Source of the DNA: Actinoplanes subtropicus
GTDB lineage: Bacteria; Actinomycetota; Actinomycetes; Mycobacteriales; Micromonosporaceae
DNA: 64,000 nt
Assembly (NCBI RefSeq): GCF_000721705.1
Contig: NZ_JOJL01000007.1
Coordinates: 310,001-374,000 of the forward strand
Direction: 5' to 3'
Shown: one piece after another, positions 29,692 through 38,537 of the stretch
Layout: each line of letters opens with the position of its first letter
Numbering within the stretch: the stretch's first letter is position 1
Notes under the pieces: generated by a model
Told to the model about the DNA's origin: nothing
Databases searched by the model: none
The model's input: only the letters and a program-made list of their open reading frames with translations
Program-made: the position numbers and the translations under genes

Positions 29692-30245
29692 CAGCGTCCG
29701 CCCGTCGAGCCGGCCGAGTCGAGCTCGGCGATGAAGCGCTCGACCGTGCCCCGGTTGCGGGCCTCGTCGGCGAGCGACTCACCGACGATCCGGCTGGCCA
29801 GCTCGACGGCCAGCTCACCGACCTCCGAGCGCAGGTCCCGCACGATGCTCTCGCGCTGCGCATTGAGCTGCTCACGGCCGGCCGCGATGATCCGGTCGGA
29901 CTCCTCGCGAGCCTTGGCCAGCACGTCCTGCCGGATGCCCTCGGCGTCGGCCCGGGCCTCGTCGCGGATGCGAGCGGCCTCGGTCCGGGCCTCGGCCAGC
30001 TGCGTCCGGTACTGCTCGAGCAGCTGGTTGGCCTCGGCCTGGGCGGCCTCGGCGCGCTTGATGCCGCCCTCGATCGCGTCCACCCGGGCCGCGAACGTCT
30101 TCTCCATCTGCGGGAAGACGAACTTCATCAGCACCCAGCAGAGCAGGACGAAGGCGAGGCCGCCGACGAGGATCTCCTGCCAGATCGGGATGATCGGGTT
30201 GTGCTTCTCGGTGGTGGCGGCCTCTGCAAGCAGAGTATTGATCAT
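29691..30245 (-). CDS. atpF: ATP synthase b subunit
   Basis: The protein has 184 residues: one N-terminal transmembrane helix (ILVGGLAFVLLCWVLMKFVF) followed by a long charged helix (EAAQAEANQLLEQYRTQLAE) forming the peripheral stalk. Only one b-type gene is present, so a homodimeric stalk is expected. Confidence 0.96.
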   Translation of the reverse strand: MINTLLAEAATTEKHNPIIPIWQEILVGGLAFVLLCWVLMKFVFPQMEKTFAARVDAIEGGIKRAEAAQAEANQLLEQYRTQLAEARTEAARIRDEARADAEGIRQDVLAKAREESDRIIAAGREQLNAQRESIVRDLRSEVGELAVELASRIVGESLADEARNRGTVERFIAELDSAGSTGGR

Positions 30246-30279
30246 TTACAGAACCTCCTTCGAGGCGGAGGAGCGGTAC

Positions 30280-30507
30280 TCAGCCCTGCCAGATGAAGCC
30301 GAAGGCGATGCCGAGGAGCGCGAGCGCCTCGACCACGGCGAAACCGATCCAGACGTACGGCAGGGTCAGGCGCGAGGACTCCGGCTGACGCGCGGTCGAC
30401 TGGATGTAGGCCGAGAAGACCAGGCCGACGCCGATGCCGGGGCCGATGGCGGCGAGACCGTAGCCGATGGCGGCGGTGCTACCGGTGAAAGCAGCGATGT
30501 CCATCAT
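30280..30507 (-). CDS. atpE: ATP synthase c subunit
   Basis: The protein has 75 residues: two transmembrane helices joined by the polar loop ARQPES. The glycine-rich first helix is GYGLAAIGPGIGVGLVF. The proton-carrying Glu is in FAVVEALALLG of the second helix. Two Met codons open the frame (30507, 30504). GGAGGAAC lies upstream. Confidence 0.97.
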   Translation of the reverse strand: MMDIAAFTGSTAAIGYGLAAIGPGIGVGLVFSAYIQSTARQPESSRLTLPYVWIGFAVVEALALLGIAFGFIWQG

Positions 30508-30593
30508 TTTTTCAGTTCCTCCAGGTATCTCGCGTGAATCGGTTTCACGCGGGACGACAACGGGGTGTTACTGGCGGTGCGAGGGGGTGGTGC

Positions 30594-31385
30594 TCAGTGC
30601 TCGTCGGCGAGCGCGCCCTGGACGTAGCTCGCCGTCAGCACCGTGAAGACATAGGCCTGGAGACAGATCACCAGGAACTCGAGGAAGGTCAGCGCGATGG
30701 TCATCGCCCAGGACACGATCGAGAACGGGAGGAACCAGGCGTTGGCGTTCAGCATCGCGAAGCCGCCGAGCGTGAACACGAGCAGCAGCATGTGGCCGGC
30801 GAACATGTTGGCGAAGAGCCGGACGGCCAGCGAGAACGGCCGGACCAGGAAGTTCGAGAAGAACTCGATCGGAATCAGCAGCGGCAGGATGAACCACGGC
30901 GCCGGCGGAATCAGAGAGTTCTTGAAGTACTTCACGAAGCCGTGGTGCCGGATGCCCACCCAGATGAACATCACGTAACTGATCACCGCAAGGAACGCCG
31001 GGAAGGCGATATGCGAGTTAGGTGAAATCTGGATGAGCGGAACGATGCCCCAGAAGTTGTTCAGCAAAATGAAGGTGAACAACGTCGTCAGGTACGGAGC
31101 GAAGCGCACACCCGCCGGACCGATCATCTCGATCGCGATGTTGTTGCGCACGAAGCCGTAGAGGCTCTCCGCGAGCCACTGCCTCTTGCTCGGCACCAGC
31201 TGCGGTTTCCGGTACGCGACCAGGAAGAAGATGATGATCAGTGCGGCCGACAGCCAGACCAGCGCAGTGATCTTGGTGAACCAGTAGTTGTCGTGCTCAC
31301 CCCACGGCAGGATGCTCGGCAGGTAGAAGTCCTCGACGCTCGGCGGGAACGGAACGTCTGCGAGGACCATCGACTGAACGGCCAC
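30594..31385 (-). CDS. atpB: ATP synthase a subunit
   Basis: The protein has 263 residues and at least five membrane helices. The essential Arg is in PFSLAVRLFANMFAGH, and the last helix carries FLVICLQAYVFTVL. It forms the proton half-channels beside the c-ring. GTG 31385 is the annotated start; ATG six codons later is possible. Confidence 0.97.
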   Translation of the reverse strand: MAVQSMVLADVPFPPSVEDFYLPSILPWGEHDNYWFTKITALVWLSAALIIIFFLVAYRKPQLVPSKRQWLAESLYGFVRNNIAIEMIGPAGVRFAPYLTTLFTFILLNNFWGIVPLIQISPNSHIAFPAFLAVISYVMFIWVGIRHHGFVKYFKNSLIPPAPWFILPLLIPIEFFSNFLVRPFSLAVRLFANMFAGHMLLLVFTLGGFAMLNANAWFLPFSIVSWAMTIALTFLEFLVICLQAYVFTVLTASYVQGALADEH

Positions 31386-31400
31386 CGTAGCCCTTTCCTG

Positions 31401-31634
31401 TCAGGCGCCCAGACGGCGCACGATGAGGTAGACACCACCGGCCATGCCCAGGACCGCACCCAGGCCGGCGAAGATGCCCCTGGTCCCCACCCAGTGGTCG
31501 ACCAGCCAACCGATCCCGCCCCACACCAACATGCCCGAGAGGAGGTAAGCGACGGCCGTCATGCCCATACCCGTGTCGGGCGGATTTGGACCGTCGTCCC
31601 CATGGGGATTCTTGGGAGGTTCCTGACCGGTCAT
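31401..31634 (-). CDS. AtpZ/AtpI-like small ATP synthase accessory protein
   Basis: The protein has 77 residues: a Pro/Asp-rich N-terminus then two transmembrane helices (TAVAYLLSGMLVWGGIGWLV and IFAGLGAVLGMAGGVYLIV) joined by DHWVGTRG. This fits the AtpZ (PF09527) type, which aids assembly or Mg/Ca supply of the c-ring. ATG 31634 is chosen because the conserved part begins right after it; the open frame continues upstream without homology. Confidence 0.75.
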   Translation of the reverse strand: MTGQEPPKNPHGDDGPNPPDTGMGMTAVAYLLSGMLVWGGIGWLVDHWVGTRGIFAGLGAVLGMAGGVYLIVRRLGA

Positions 31635-31844
31635 GACGGCCCGAACGATATCAGCAGGAAACATGAGGCTAAGCGGGACCCCCCGCACAACCGCAGTTGT
31701 CCAGGCGTCAGGGGTCTCGCAACTGGAACGACACGGTACTCCCCCTCCGCGAGAACCGGACACGCCACGTCGTTTCACGTCACCGTTTCGTGGTCAACAA
31801 ACCACGAATGGGGCGTTTGCCGAGGTAAAACGACGTGCAGAAGA

Positions 31845-32336
31845 TCACTTTGGGGGACGGAACGCGGTGAACCACCAGGCCTGCACGCCGGTCCAGGCGA
31901 GCACGCCGGCCACGACTCCCCAGCCCAGCGCGATCTTGCCGGTCCACGCGGTGTTGACGCCGTAGGCCAGCACCACGCCCAGGACCACGCATTTCAGCAC
32001 GTACGTGAGCATCGCCAGCGGCATCAGCAGGGCCGGGCGCACGGTGTCCGCCCACGCGATGACCAGCGTGGACATCGTGTAGCTGATGGTCACGATCAGC
32101 ACGCCGGTCCCGGCGCCGACCGCGGAGGCGGGCCCGCCGGCGAAAAATCCGACCGAGGCGGCGCAGAGCAGCAGGGCGGCCGAGACCGCGCTCAGGAACG
32201 GCAGGTGCGCCACCCGCCACCGGGGATCGGCGGGCAGCGGCGGCAGGTCGGGCAGCGGAGTGTTGTCATCATCACGATCAAAACCCTGCTTGGGTACGCC
32301 CGGAAGCGTCACCGCCGGTTCGCCAGTCTCCGTCAT
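31845..32336 (-). CDS. AtpI-like membrane protein (ATP synthase I family)
   Basis: The protein has 163 residues: a 40-residue acidic, Pro-rich N-terminus, then four transmembrane helices beginning HLPFLSAVSAALLLCAASVG. By position (first gene before atpB) and topology it fits actinobacterial AtpI, a c-ring assembly aid. A 210-bp gap follows before the AtpZ-like gene. No MraY/WecA-like gene lies between it and glyA, although one is found there in Streptomyces and Mycobacterium (from memory). Confidence 0.7.
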   Translation of the reverse strand: MTETGEPAVTLPGVPKQGFDRDDDNTPLPDLPPLPADPRWRVAHLPFLSAVSAALLLCAASVGFFAGGPASAVGAGTGVLIVTISYTMSTLVIAWADTVRPALLMPLAMLTYVLKCVVLGVVLAYGVNTAWTGKIALGWGVVAGVLAWTGVQAWWFTAFRPPK

Positions 32337-32421
32337 GCTGTGCCCTCCTTTGGCATGCCCTTCTGGCCCTCGCCGGCGAGGCCGTCCGCCGCTGCGGCTG
32401 GGTGCCGCTCGGTGCAGGCGG

Positions 32422-33711
32422 TCATGCCATCACTTCCTCCCGCGCGTACGCCGGGAATTGTCCTACCAAGGCCCGCACCTCGTCCGCGACGCCGGCCAAC
32501 CGCGACGCGCCGGCCGACGTGTCCGGATCGCTGCGGACCGCGGCCCCGATCAGCCGCCCGATCTGCCGCATCTCGCCCTCGCGCATCCCCTGCGTGGTCA
32601 CCGCCGGCGAGCCCACCCGGATGCCGGACGCCACCGCGGGACGCTGTGGGTCGTACGGTATCGCGTTCTTGTTCAGTGTGATCCGGGCCAGATCGCATCG
32701 CGCCTCGGCCGCCCGCCCGGTGATCCCCAACGCGCGGACGTCGGCCAGCACCAGGTGCGTGTCGGTGCCACCGGACACCGGGCGCATCCCCTCGGTGGCC
32801 AGCGCCGTCGACAGCGCCCTTGCGTTGTCGACGACCTGCCGGGCGTACGCCTGGAAGGAACGACCCGACGCCTCGCGCAACGCGACCGCCTTGGCCGCGA
32901 TCGCGTGCATCATCGGACCGCCCTGGCTGAACGGGAAGACGGCCTTGTCCACCCGCTGGGCGAGCTCCGCACGACACAGGATCATGCCGCCGCGGGGACC
33001 GCGCAGCACCTTGTGCGTGGTGCAGGTGACCACGTCGGCGTGCGGCACCGGCGACGGGATCGCCTTGCCGGCCACCAGGCCGATGAAGTGCGCGGCGTCG
33101 ACCAGCAGGTACGCGCCCACCTCGTCGGCGATCTCGCGGAACAGCGCGAAGTCGATCAGACGCGGGTACGCCGTGGCGCCGCAGATGATCAGCTTCGGCC
33201 GGTGCGCGAGCGCGAGGTCCCGTACCTCGTCGTAGTCAATCTCCTCGGTGTTCGGGGACACCCGGTAGCCGATCGGGTGGAACCACTTCCCGGAGAAGTT
33301 GACCCGGCTGCCGTGCGTGAGGTGCCCACCGTGCGGCAGCTCCATGGCCAGCACCGCGTCGCCCGGCTCGGCCAGCGCCGCGAACGCCGCCAGGTTCGCC
33401 GAGGTCCCCGAGTGCGGCTGCACGTTGGCGTGCTCGGCCCCGAACAGCTGGGTCGCCCGCTCGACGGCGAGCAGCTCGGCCCGGTCCGCCTCGCCGCAGC
33501 CGCCGTAGTAGCGCGAGCCCGGATAGCCCTCGGCGTACTTGTCGTTGAGCGTCGACCCGAGCGCGGCCAGCACGCCCGGCGAGGTGAAGTTCTCGCTCGC
33601 GATCAGCTGCAGGCCGCCGCGCTGCCGGGCCAGCTCGTCGAGGAGGACGTGGGCGATCTCCGGATCCGCGCGCTCGAGATGCGCGAAATCCGGCCCCCAG
33701 AAGGTGTCCAC
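32422..33711 (-). CDS. glyA: Serine hydroxymethyltransferase
   Basis: The protein has 429 residues. It converts serine and tetrahydrofolate to glycine and methylene-tetrahydrofolate, using PLP bound to the Lys of [12 protein letters not shown]. Other landmarks are [27 protein letters not shown] and [15 protein letters not shown] 33711 has GGAGG upstream. It is divergent from the SDR gene (91-bp gap). Confidence 0.96.
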   Translation of the reverse strand: MDTFWGPDFAHLERADPEIAHVLLDELARQRGGLQLIASENFTSPGVLAALGSTLNDKYAEGYPGSRYYGGCGEADRAELLAVERATQLFGAEHANVQPHSGTSANLAAFAALAEPGDAVLAMELPHGGHLTHGSRVNFSGKWFHPIGYRVSPNTEEIDYDEVRDLALAHRPKLIICGATAYPRLIDFALFREIADEVGAYLLVDAAHFIGLVAGKAIPSPVPHADVVTCTTHKVLRGPRGGMILCRAELAQRVDKAVFPFSQGGPMMHAIAAKAVALREASGRSFQAYARQVVDNARALSTALATEGMRPVSGGTDTHLVLADVRALGITGRAAEARCDLARITLNKNAIPYDPQRPAVASGIRVGSPAVTTQGMREGEMRQIGRLIGAAVRSDPDTSAGASRLAGVADEVRALVGQFPAYAREEVMA

Positions 33712-33802
33712 GTGCCCTCCTCCCCGATCGAGCCGTGTGGCAACGCCGCCTGAAAAGCAGCATATGGCTTCAAAGCCCCGGCAAAGGGCACACTCTGCGG
33801 TT

Positions 33803-35272
33803 ATGCGGTGCTTGGTGACCGGCGCGACCGGCTACATCGGCGGCCGGCTCGCGCCCCGGCTGCTCGCCGCCGGCCATCGGGTGCGCTGCCTGTCCCGCAG
33901 CACGGCCCGGCTGCGCGACGTGCCCTGGCACGCCCGGGTCGAGATCGCCGAGGGCGACCTGACCGACCCGGCGTCGCTGCGCGCGGCGCTGGACGACATC
34001 GAGGTCGCCTACTTCCTGGTCCACTCGCTGGGCCGGCGCGACTTCGAGCAAGTCGACCGGACCGCCGCCGGCAATTTCGCCGCCGCCTGCCGGGAGGCCG
34101 GCGTCCGGCGGATCGTCTACCTCGGCGGCCCCGAGCCACCGCCCGCCGTACGTACGTCGGCGCACCTGCGCTCCCGCGCCGAGGTGGCCCGGGTCCTGAC
34201 CGACAGCGGCGTCCCGACGGTCGTGCTGCGTGCCCCGGTGATCATAGGCTCCGGCTCGGCCTCGTTCGAGATGCTGCGCCACCTCACCGAGCGGCTGCCC
34301 GCCATGGTCACCCCGCGCTGGGTGGGCAACCGCATCCAGCCGATCGCGGTCCGGGACGTGCTCTCCTACCTGATCGCGGCGGCGACCCTGCCGCCCGGCG
34401 GGTACGACATCGGCGGCGCCGACGTGCTCAGCTACGCCGAGATGATGCAGCGGTACGCCCGGGTGGCCGGCCTTCGCCGCCGGGTGATCGTGCCGACCCG
34501 GGTGCTCAGCCCGTGGCTGTCCGCCTACTGGGTCGGCCTGGTCACGCCGGTGCCGAACAGCATCGCCCGGCCGCTGGTCGCGAGCGTCGTGCACGAGGCG
34601 GTGGCACACGACGCGTCGATCCGCACGCTGGTCCCCTCGGTCCACCCGCTCGGCTTCGACGAGGCGGTCCGGCTGGCCCTCGGCAAGATCCGCAACGCCG
34701 ACGTGGAGACCCGCTGGTCTTCGGCGGCCGGCCGGGATGCTGCGGCGGAGCCTCTTCCGAGCGACCCGGAATGGTCCGGCGGAAGCGTCTACGTCGACGA
34801 GCGCAGCCGTGCGGTGGACGCGCCGGTCGCCGCGTTGTGGCAGGTGATCGAGGGGGTCGGCGGGGAGAACGGGTGGTATTCGTTCCCACTGGCGTGGTCG
34901 GTGCGGGGGTGGCTGGATCGGCTGGTCGGCGGGGTCGGGCTGCGGCGCGGAAGGCGTGATCGGGATCGGCTGCGGGTGGGCGAGGCGCTCGATTGGTGGC
35001 GGGTGGAGGAGATCGTGCCTGGGGAGTTGCTGCGGTTGCGGGCGGAGATGCGGGTGCCGGGGCGGGCGTGGCTGGAGATGTCGGCGGTGGCGTCGCCGGA
35101 TGGAGGCAGCGTGTACCGGCAGCGTGCGGTGTTCTTGCCGCGGGGGTTGGCGGGGCACGCGTATTGGGCGTCCGTGGTGCCCTTCCACGGGATCGTCTTC
35201 AGCGGGATGGCCCGCAACATCGCGTCGCGGGCGGAGGAGGTGGTTGCGGGGCGGCCCGATGTCGCGGCTTGA
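33803..35272 (+). CDS. NAD(P)-binding SDR protein fused to a DUF2867 domain
   Basis: The protein has 489 residues. Residues 1-300 are an atypical short-chain dehydrogenase with [12 protein letters not shown] and [16 protein letters not shown], like the NDUFA9/complex-I-assembly type. Residues from about 330 form a second domain with [20 protein letters not shown] and the end [19 protein letters not shown], matching DUF2867, a START-like fold. It may act on or bind a lipid or quinone (inference). The base composition of the second half is G-rich on the coding strand, unlike the neighbours. Confidence 0.82.
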   Translation: MRCLVTGATGYIGGRLAPRLLAAGHRVRCLSRSTARLRDVPWHARVEIAEGDLTDPASLRAALDDIEVAYFLVHSLGRRDFEQVDRTAAGNFAAACREAGVRRIVYLGGPEPPPAVRTSAHLRSRAEVARVLTDSGVPTVVLRAPVIIGSGSASFEMLRHLTERLPAMVTPRWVGNRIQPIAVRDVLSYLIAAATLPPGGYDIGGADVLSYAEMMQRYARVAGLRRRVIVPTRVLSPWLSAYWVGLVTPVPNSIARPLVASVVHEAVAHDASIRTLVPSVHPLGFDEAVRLALGKIRNADVETRWSSAAGRDAAAEPLPSDPEWSGGSVYVDERSRAVDAPVAALWQVIEGVGGENGWYSFPLAWSVRGWLDRLVGGVGLRRGRRDRDRLRVGEALDWWRVEEIVPGELLRLRAEMRVPGRAWLEMSAVASPDGGSVYRQRAVFLPRGLAGHAYWASVVPFHGIVFSGMARNIASRAEEVVAGRPDVAA

Positions 35273-35329
35273 AGGCCGGGCAGGGTGGCGACTTGGCGGG
35301 TTGGCGCGCTGGCGGCGGGGTGGGCGCGG

Positions 35330-36280
35330 TTACTTGGCGGCGGCTCGGGACAGGCGGTCGCGGATGGCCAGCCAGTCCTCGGTGTCGGGGGGCTGCTGGA
35401 CCAGGATCGTCTCGACTCCGGCGTCGTCCAGGCGGTGCAGGGCCGCGTACAGGTCGGCGGCGTATTCGCGCGGGTTGGCCGAGAGCACCTCGGCGTCTGG
35501 GGCCGCCATTCCCTCGTACGTGAGGATGCCGGATTTTTCGGGAATGTCGATGGAGTGCACGTCCGGGACCAGGACAAGGGGTGCGCGCGGAGCGTAGTGG
35601 CGGCGGCTCATGCCGGGGGACGGGCGGGCGGTGCCGTCGGCCGTTTCGGTGTCGCGCAGGGCGATCGCGCCGGTCACGTCGCGCAGGGCGCGCAACGCCA
35701 GGGCGCCGGGGCGCAGCAGAGTGGGCACGGGCGTGGTCAGGTCCAGGACCGTGGACTCGATGCCCCAGGAGCTGGGGCCGCCGTCGAGGACCAGGGGGAC
35801 GTCGGGGAGGCTGCGCAGCACATGCTCGGCCGTGGTCGGCGAGAGGCTCTCGGAGCGGTTGGCGCTGGGCGCGGCCAGCGGCAATCCGACCGCCGCCAGC
35901 AGGCGCAGCGCCACGTCGTGGGCGGGGATGCGGATGGCGATCGTGTCGTTGTCGGCGCCCACGCCGGTCAGGTGCGGGGCCCGGCGGACCACGATGGTGA
36001 GCGGGCCGGGCCAGAAGGCGGCGGCCAGGCGGTCGGCGGCGGCCGGCCAGTCGGCGGCCAGCGAGCGGGCCGCGGCCACGTCGGCCACGTGGACGATCAG
36101 CGGGTTCCACGACGGGCGGTTCTTCAGGCGGTAGACCTCGCCGATCGCCTTCGGGGAGAACGCATCCGCGCCCAGGCCGTAGACCGTCTCGGTGGGGAAG
36201 GCGACCACCGACTCGGCGCGCAGCAAGTCGACGGCCGCGGCGATGCCGGCTTCGTCGGGCTGAGCGAGACGACCGGTCAC
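35330..36280 (-). CDS. L-threonylcarbamoyladenylate synthase, Sua5 type
   Basis: The protein has 316 residues: a YrdC domain with PTETVYGLGADAF, the substrate-binding RLKNRPSWNPLIVHV and LAAPSANRSE, then the C-terminal Sua5 domain (SRRHYAPRAPLVLV) that closes over the active site. It makes the threonylcarbamoyl-AMP used for t6A37 of tRNA. GTG 36280 overlaps the phosphatase stop (GTGA). A second, shorter paralogue lies just upstream at 36898; this one keeps the conserved K and R of the KxRP motif. Confidence 0.9.
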   Translation of the reverse strand: MTGRLAQPDEAGIAAAVDLLRAESVVAFPTETVYGLGADAFSPKAIGEVYRLKNRPSWNPLIVHVADVAAARSLAADWPAAADRLAAAFWPGPLTIVVRRAPHLTGVGADNDTIAIRIPAHDVALRLLAAVGLPLAAPSANRSESLSPTTAEHVLRSLPDVPLVLDGGPSSWGIESTVLDLTTPVPTLLRPGALALRALRDVTGAIALRDTETADGTARPSPGMSRRHYAPRAPLVLVPDVHSIDIPEKSGILTYEGMAAPDAEVLSANPREYAADLYAALHRLDDAGVETILVQQPPDTEDWLAIRDRLSRAAAK

Positions 36281-36864
36281 GAGAGCAGGAGCTTGGCGAA
36301 CGGGACCGTGGTGTCCTCGATCTCGTCGCCGATGCGCTGGAACGTCTGGTCGCCGCGGCCCCACGGGTCGTCCAGGTCGTCGCCGGGCATCGGGCCGTCG
36401 GAGCCGCGCAGGTGGTGGATCGCCTCGACGATGGCCGCGCCCCGGGCGTGCACCGAATCGGCGTCGTCGCCGGCCGGTGGCAGGGTCGCGGTGTCGACGG
36501 CGCCGAGCAGGCGGCCGAACTCGCCCATCACGAAGGTGCGGTCGGCGGCGTCGGGGCGCAGGGCCACCACGTAGTCGTACTGGTCGGCGGTGGCCGTGAG
36601 GATCAGGTCGGCCTCGTCGATGAAGTCGCCGCGCAGCTTGCGGGCCTCGAAGCCGGTGGCCTCGCCGCCGCGGGCGCGGACCTGGCGGGCGGCGGGCGGG
36701 TTCATCTCCTCGCCCTCGTGCCAGCCGCCGGTGCCGGCGCTGACGCTGCGGATCAAGCCGTCCCCGCCCCGGTCGCGGACGGCCCGGGCGAGCAGGCGCT
36801 CGGCCATCGGCGACCGGCAGATGTTGCCCATGCAGACGTGCAGCACGGTGAAGGGCGCGGTCAC
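36277..36864 (-). CDS. Low-molecular-weight protein-tyrosine phosphatase
   Basis: The protein has 195 residues. The P-loop CMGNICRS near the N-terminus and the general-acid Asp in DDPWGRG are both present. It should remove phosphate from tyrosine (or arginine) of cytoplasmic proteins. GTG 36864 follows GGAGG by 7 nt. The gene is flanked on both sides by TsaC/Sua5 paralogues and coupled to the downstream one. Confidence 0.92.
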   Translation of the reverse strand: MTAPFTVLHVCMGNICRSPMAERLLARAVRDRGGDGLIRSVSAGTGGWHEGEEMNPPAARQVRARGGEATGFEARKLRGDFIDEADLILTATADQYDYVVALRPDAADRTFVMGEFGRLLGAVDTATLPPAGDDADSVHARGAAIVEAIHHLRGSDGPMPGDDLDDPWGRGDQTFQRIGDEIEDTTVPFAKLLLS

Positions 36865-36910
36865 CTCACGCCTCCGGCCCCAAGGAACACTGCCACCTCA
36901 CGCCTCCGGC
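36862..36910. repeat. 17-bp direct duplication at a gene junction
   Basis: CACCTCACGCCTCCGGC occurs at 36862 and again at 36894. One copy covers the start codon and ribosome site of the phosphatase gene; the other covers the stop codon and last codons of the upstream TsaC gene. Confidence 0.7.
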
Positions 36911-37542
36911 GCCAGGATGTCCGGCACCACGTCGCGGAGTTTTTCGAGCGGGATCGCACCGGCTCGCAGGACGCGCGGGACCTCGCCGGTCACGTCGATG
37001 ATCGTGCTGGGCGCCGGGTCCTGCGCCGGGCCCGCCTCGAGGTAGACGCGGACCGCATACTCCAACTGGTCGCGGGCCTCCTCGGCGGTGGTCGGGGCGG
37101 GGTGGCCCACCTTGTTGGCCGTGGTGACCGCCATCGGGCCGACCTCACGCAGCACCTCGAGGGCGACCGGGTGCAGCGGCATGCGGACCGCGACGTTGCC
37201 GCCGGTCTCGCCGAGATCCCACTGCAGGCTGGGGGTGTGCTCGACATACAGGGTCAGGGCGCCCGGCCAGAACGCGTCGGCCAGCTCGCGCGCCGCCCTG
37301 GTCAGCGAGTACGTCAGCCCGTCGAGGGTGTGCCGCGAGCCGATCAGCACCGGCGGGGGCACCCGGTTGGTCACGCTGCGGGCGTGGTGCAGCGCGGTGA
37401 TCGCGTGCGGGGTGAACGCATCCGCGCCGATGCCATACACCGTGTCGGTGGGCAGCACGGCCAGCTCACCGCTCTTGACCGCCTCGACGGCGGCGGCGAT
37501 GCCGCGATCCCGGTCCGCGGTCGTACGGCAGTCGTAGAGCAT
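36898..37542 (-). CDS. TsaC/YrdC-type protein, possibly impaired
   Basis: The protein has 214 residues, a single YrdC domain. It is the positional counterpart of mycobacterial Rv1301 (next to prmC), with LPTDTVYGIGADAF, FWPGALTLYVEHTPSLQWDL and REVGPMAVTTANKVG. Where the family has a Lys-Gly-Arg motif (KGRGRDMP in M. tuberculosis, from memory), this protein reads ARSVTNRVPPPVLIG, with the Lys and Arg replaced. It may be inactive or altered. ATG 37542 or GTG 37545 is the start; CAGACT lies 7 nt before the latter. Confidence 0.82.
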   Translation of the reverse strand: MLYDCRTTADRDRGIAAAVEAVKSGELAVLPTDTVYGIGADAFTPHAITALHHARSVTNRVPPPVLIGSRHTLDGLTYSLTRAARELADAFWPGALTLYVEHTPSLQWDLGETGGNVAVRMPLHPVALEVLREVGPMAVTTANKVGHPAPTTAEEARDQLEYAVRVYLEAGPAQDPAPSTIIDVTGEVPRVLRAGAIPLEKLRDVVPDILAPEA

Positions 37543-37579
37543 CACACCGTGCAGTCTGCCATGTGCGGGCGCGCGCCGA

Positions 37580-38476
37580 TCAGGTGCGCCGGGCGGTCGC
37601 GAACCGGGGGCGGCCGGCCAGGTCGCGATGGGCGGTCACCTCGGTGAACCGGCCGTCCGCGCGAAGCAGCGCGGGCACCGCTTCGCCGTGCACGTCGTCG
37701 TGCTCAATTCCGACATGTCCCCCGGGTTTCAGCAGCCGGGCGGCCAGCGCGATCACCGGCCGGATCACGTCGAGGCCGTCGGGGCCGCCGAAGACCGCCG
37801 ACGACGGGTCGTGGTCGGCCACTTCGGGCGGCACCGGCGTGCCGTCGGGCACGTACGGCGGGTTGCACAGCACCACGGCCACCCTGCCCGACAAATCAGA
37901 CAAAAGGCTATTGTCGGTTACGTCGCCGGCGACGACGTGCACCGCGGGGAAGCCGGAAGCGTTGCGCCGCAAGTAGGACAGGGCCACCGGCGACTTTTCC
38001 ACGGCGTACACAAAAGCGGTTTTGAGCTCTTGAGCGACGGACAACGCGATCGCGCCGCTGCCGCTGCAAAGATCGACCACGATGTCGCCCGATCGGGCCC
38101 GCTCGATGCCCCAACCGGCCAGCAATTCGGTCTCCGGACGCGGGACGAAGACACCGTCGCCGACCGCCAGCTCGAGATGGCGGAACGCCGCCGTGCCGAG
38201 CAGATATTGCAACGGGACCCGGCGGGCGCGCGACGCGACCAGCACCCGGAAGCGGCTCAGCTCGTCCTCGCGGATCGTGTCCACCAGCAACAGCCGGCCA
38301 CGCGGGATCTCGAGCACGTGCGCGGCCAGCAATTCGGCATCCACCCGGGGCGACTCGATGCCCACGGCGGACAGTTCCGCGACCGCTTCGGCCAGCGCCG
38401 GCGCAAGGCGCGTCCGCGCCAACGGCCGGGAGGGGTGTTCGTCGTCCGGGTCCACGGCATAATCATCAAACGTCAC
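37580..38476 (-). CDS. prmC: Release-factor glutamine methyltransferase PrmC (HemK)
   Basis: The protein has 298 residues. The N-terminal helical domain contains ESPRVDAELLAAHVL. The methyltransferase domain has VDLCSGSGAIAL (SAM binding) and the catalytic VLCNPPYVPDG. It methylates the Gln of the GGQ motif in release factors. GTG 38476 is the best start but no ribosome site is evident. In most bacteria prfA is adjacent; here it lies 4.1 kb away, beyond three plus-strand genes. Confidence 0.92.
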   Translation of the reverse strand: MTFDDYAVDPDDEHPSRPLARTRLAPALAEAVAELSAVGIESPRVDAELLAAHVLEIPRGRLLLVDTIREDELSRFRVLVASRARRVPLQYLLGTAAFRHLELAVGDGVFVPRPETELLAGWGIERARSGDIVVDLCSGSGAIALSVAQELKTAFVYAVEKSPVALSYLRRNASGFPAVHVVAGDVTDNSLLSDLSGRVAVVLCNPPYVPDGTPVPPEVADHDPSSAVFGGPDGLDVIRPVIALAARLLKPGGHVGIEHDDVHGEAVPALLRADGRFTEVTAHRDLAGRPRFATARRT

Positions 38477-38537
38477 GTGCGACGCCGGCCGGCCGGGTCG
38501 GCGGATCGACGCGGGGACACGCGGTGGGAGGCGCCCG

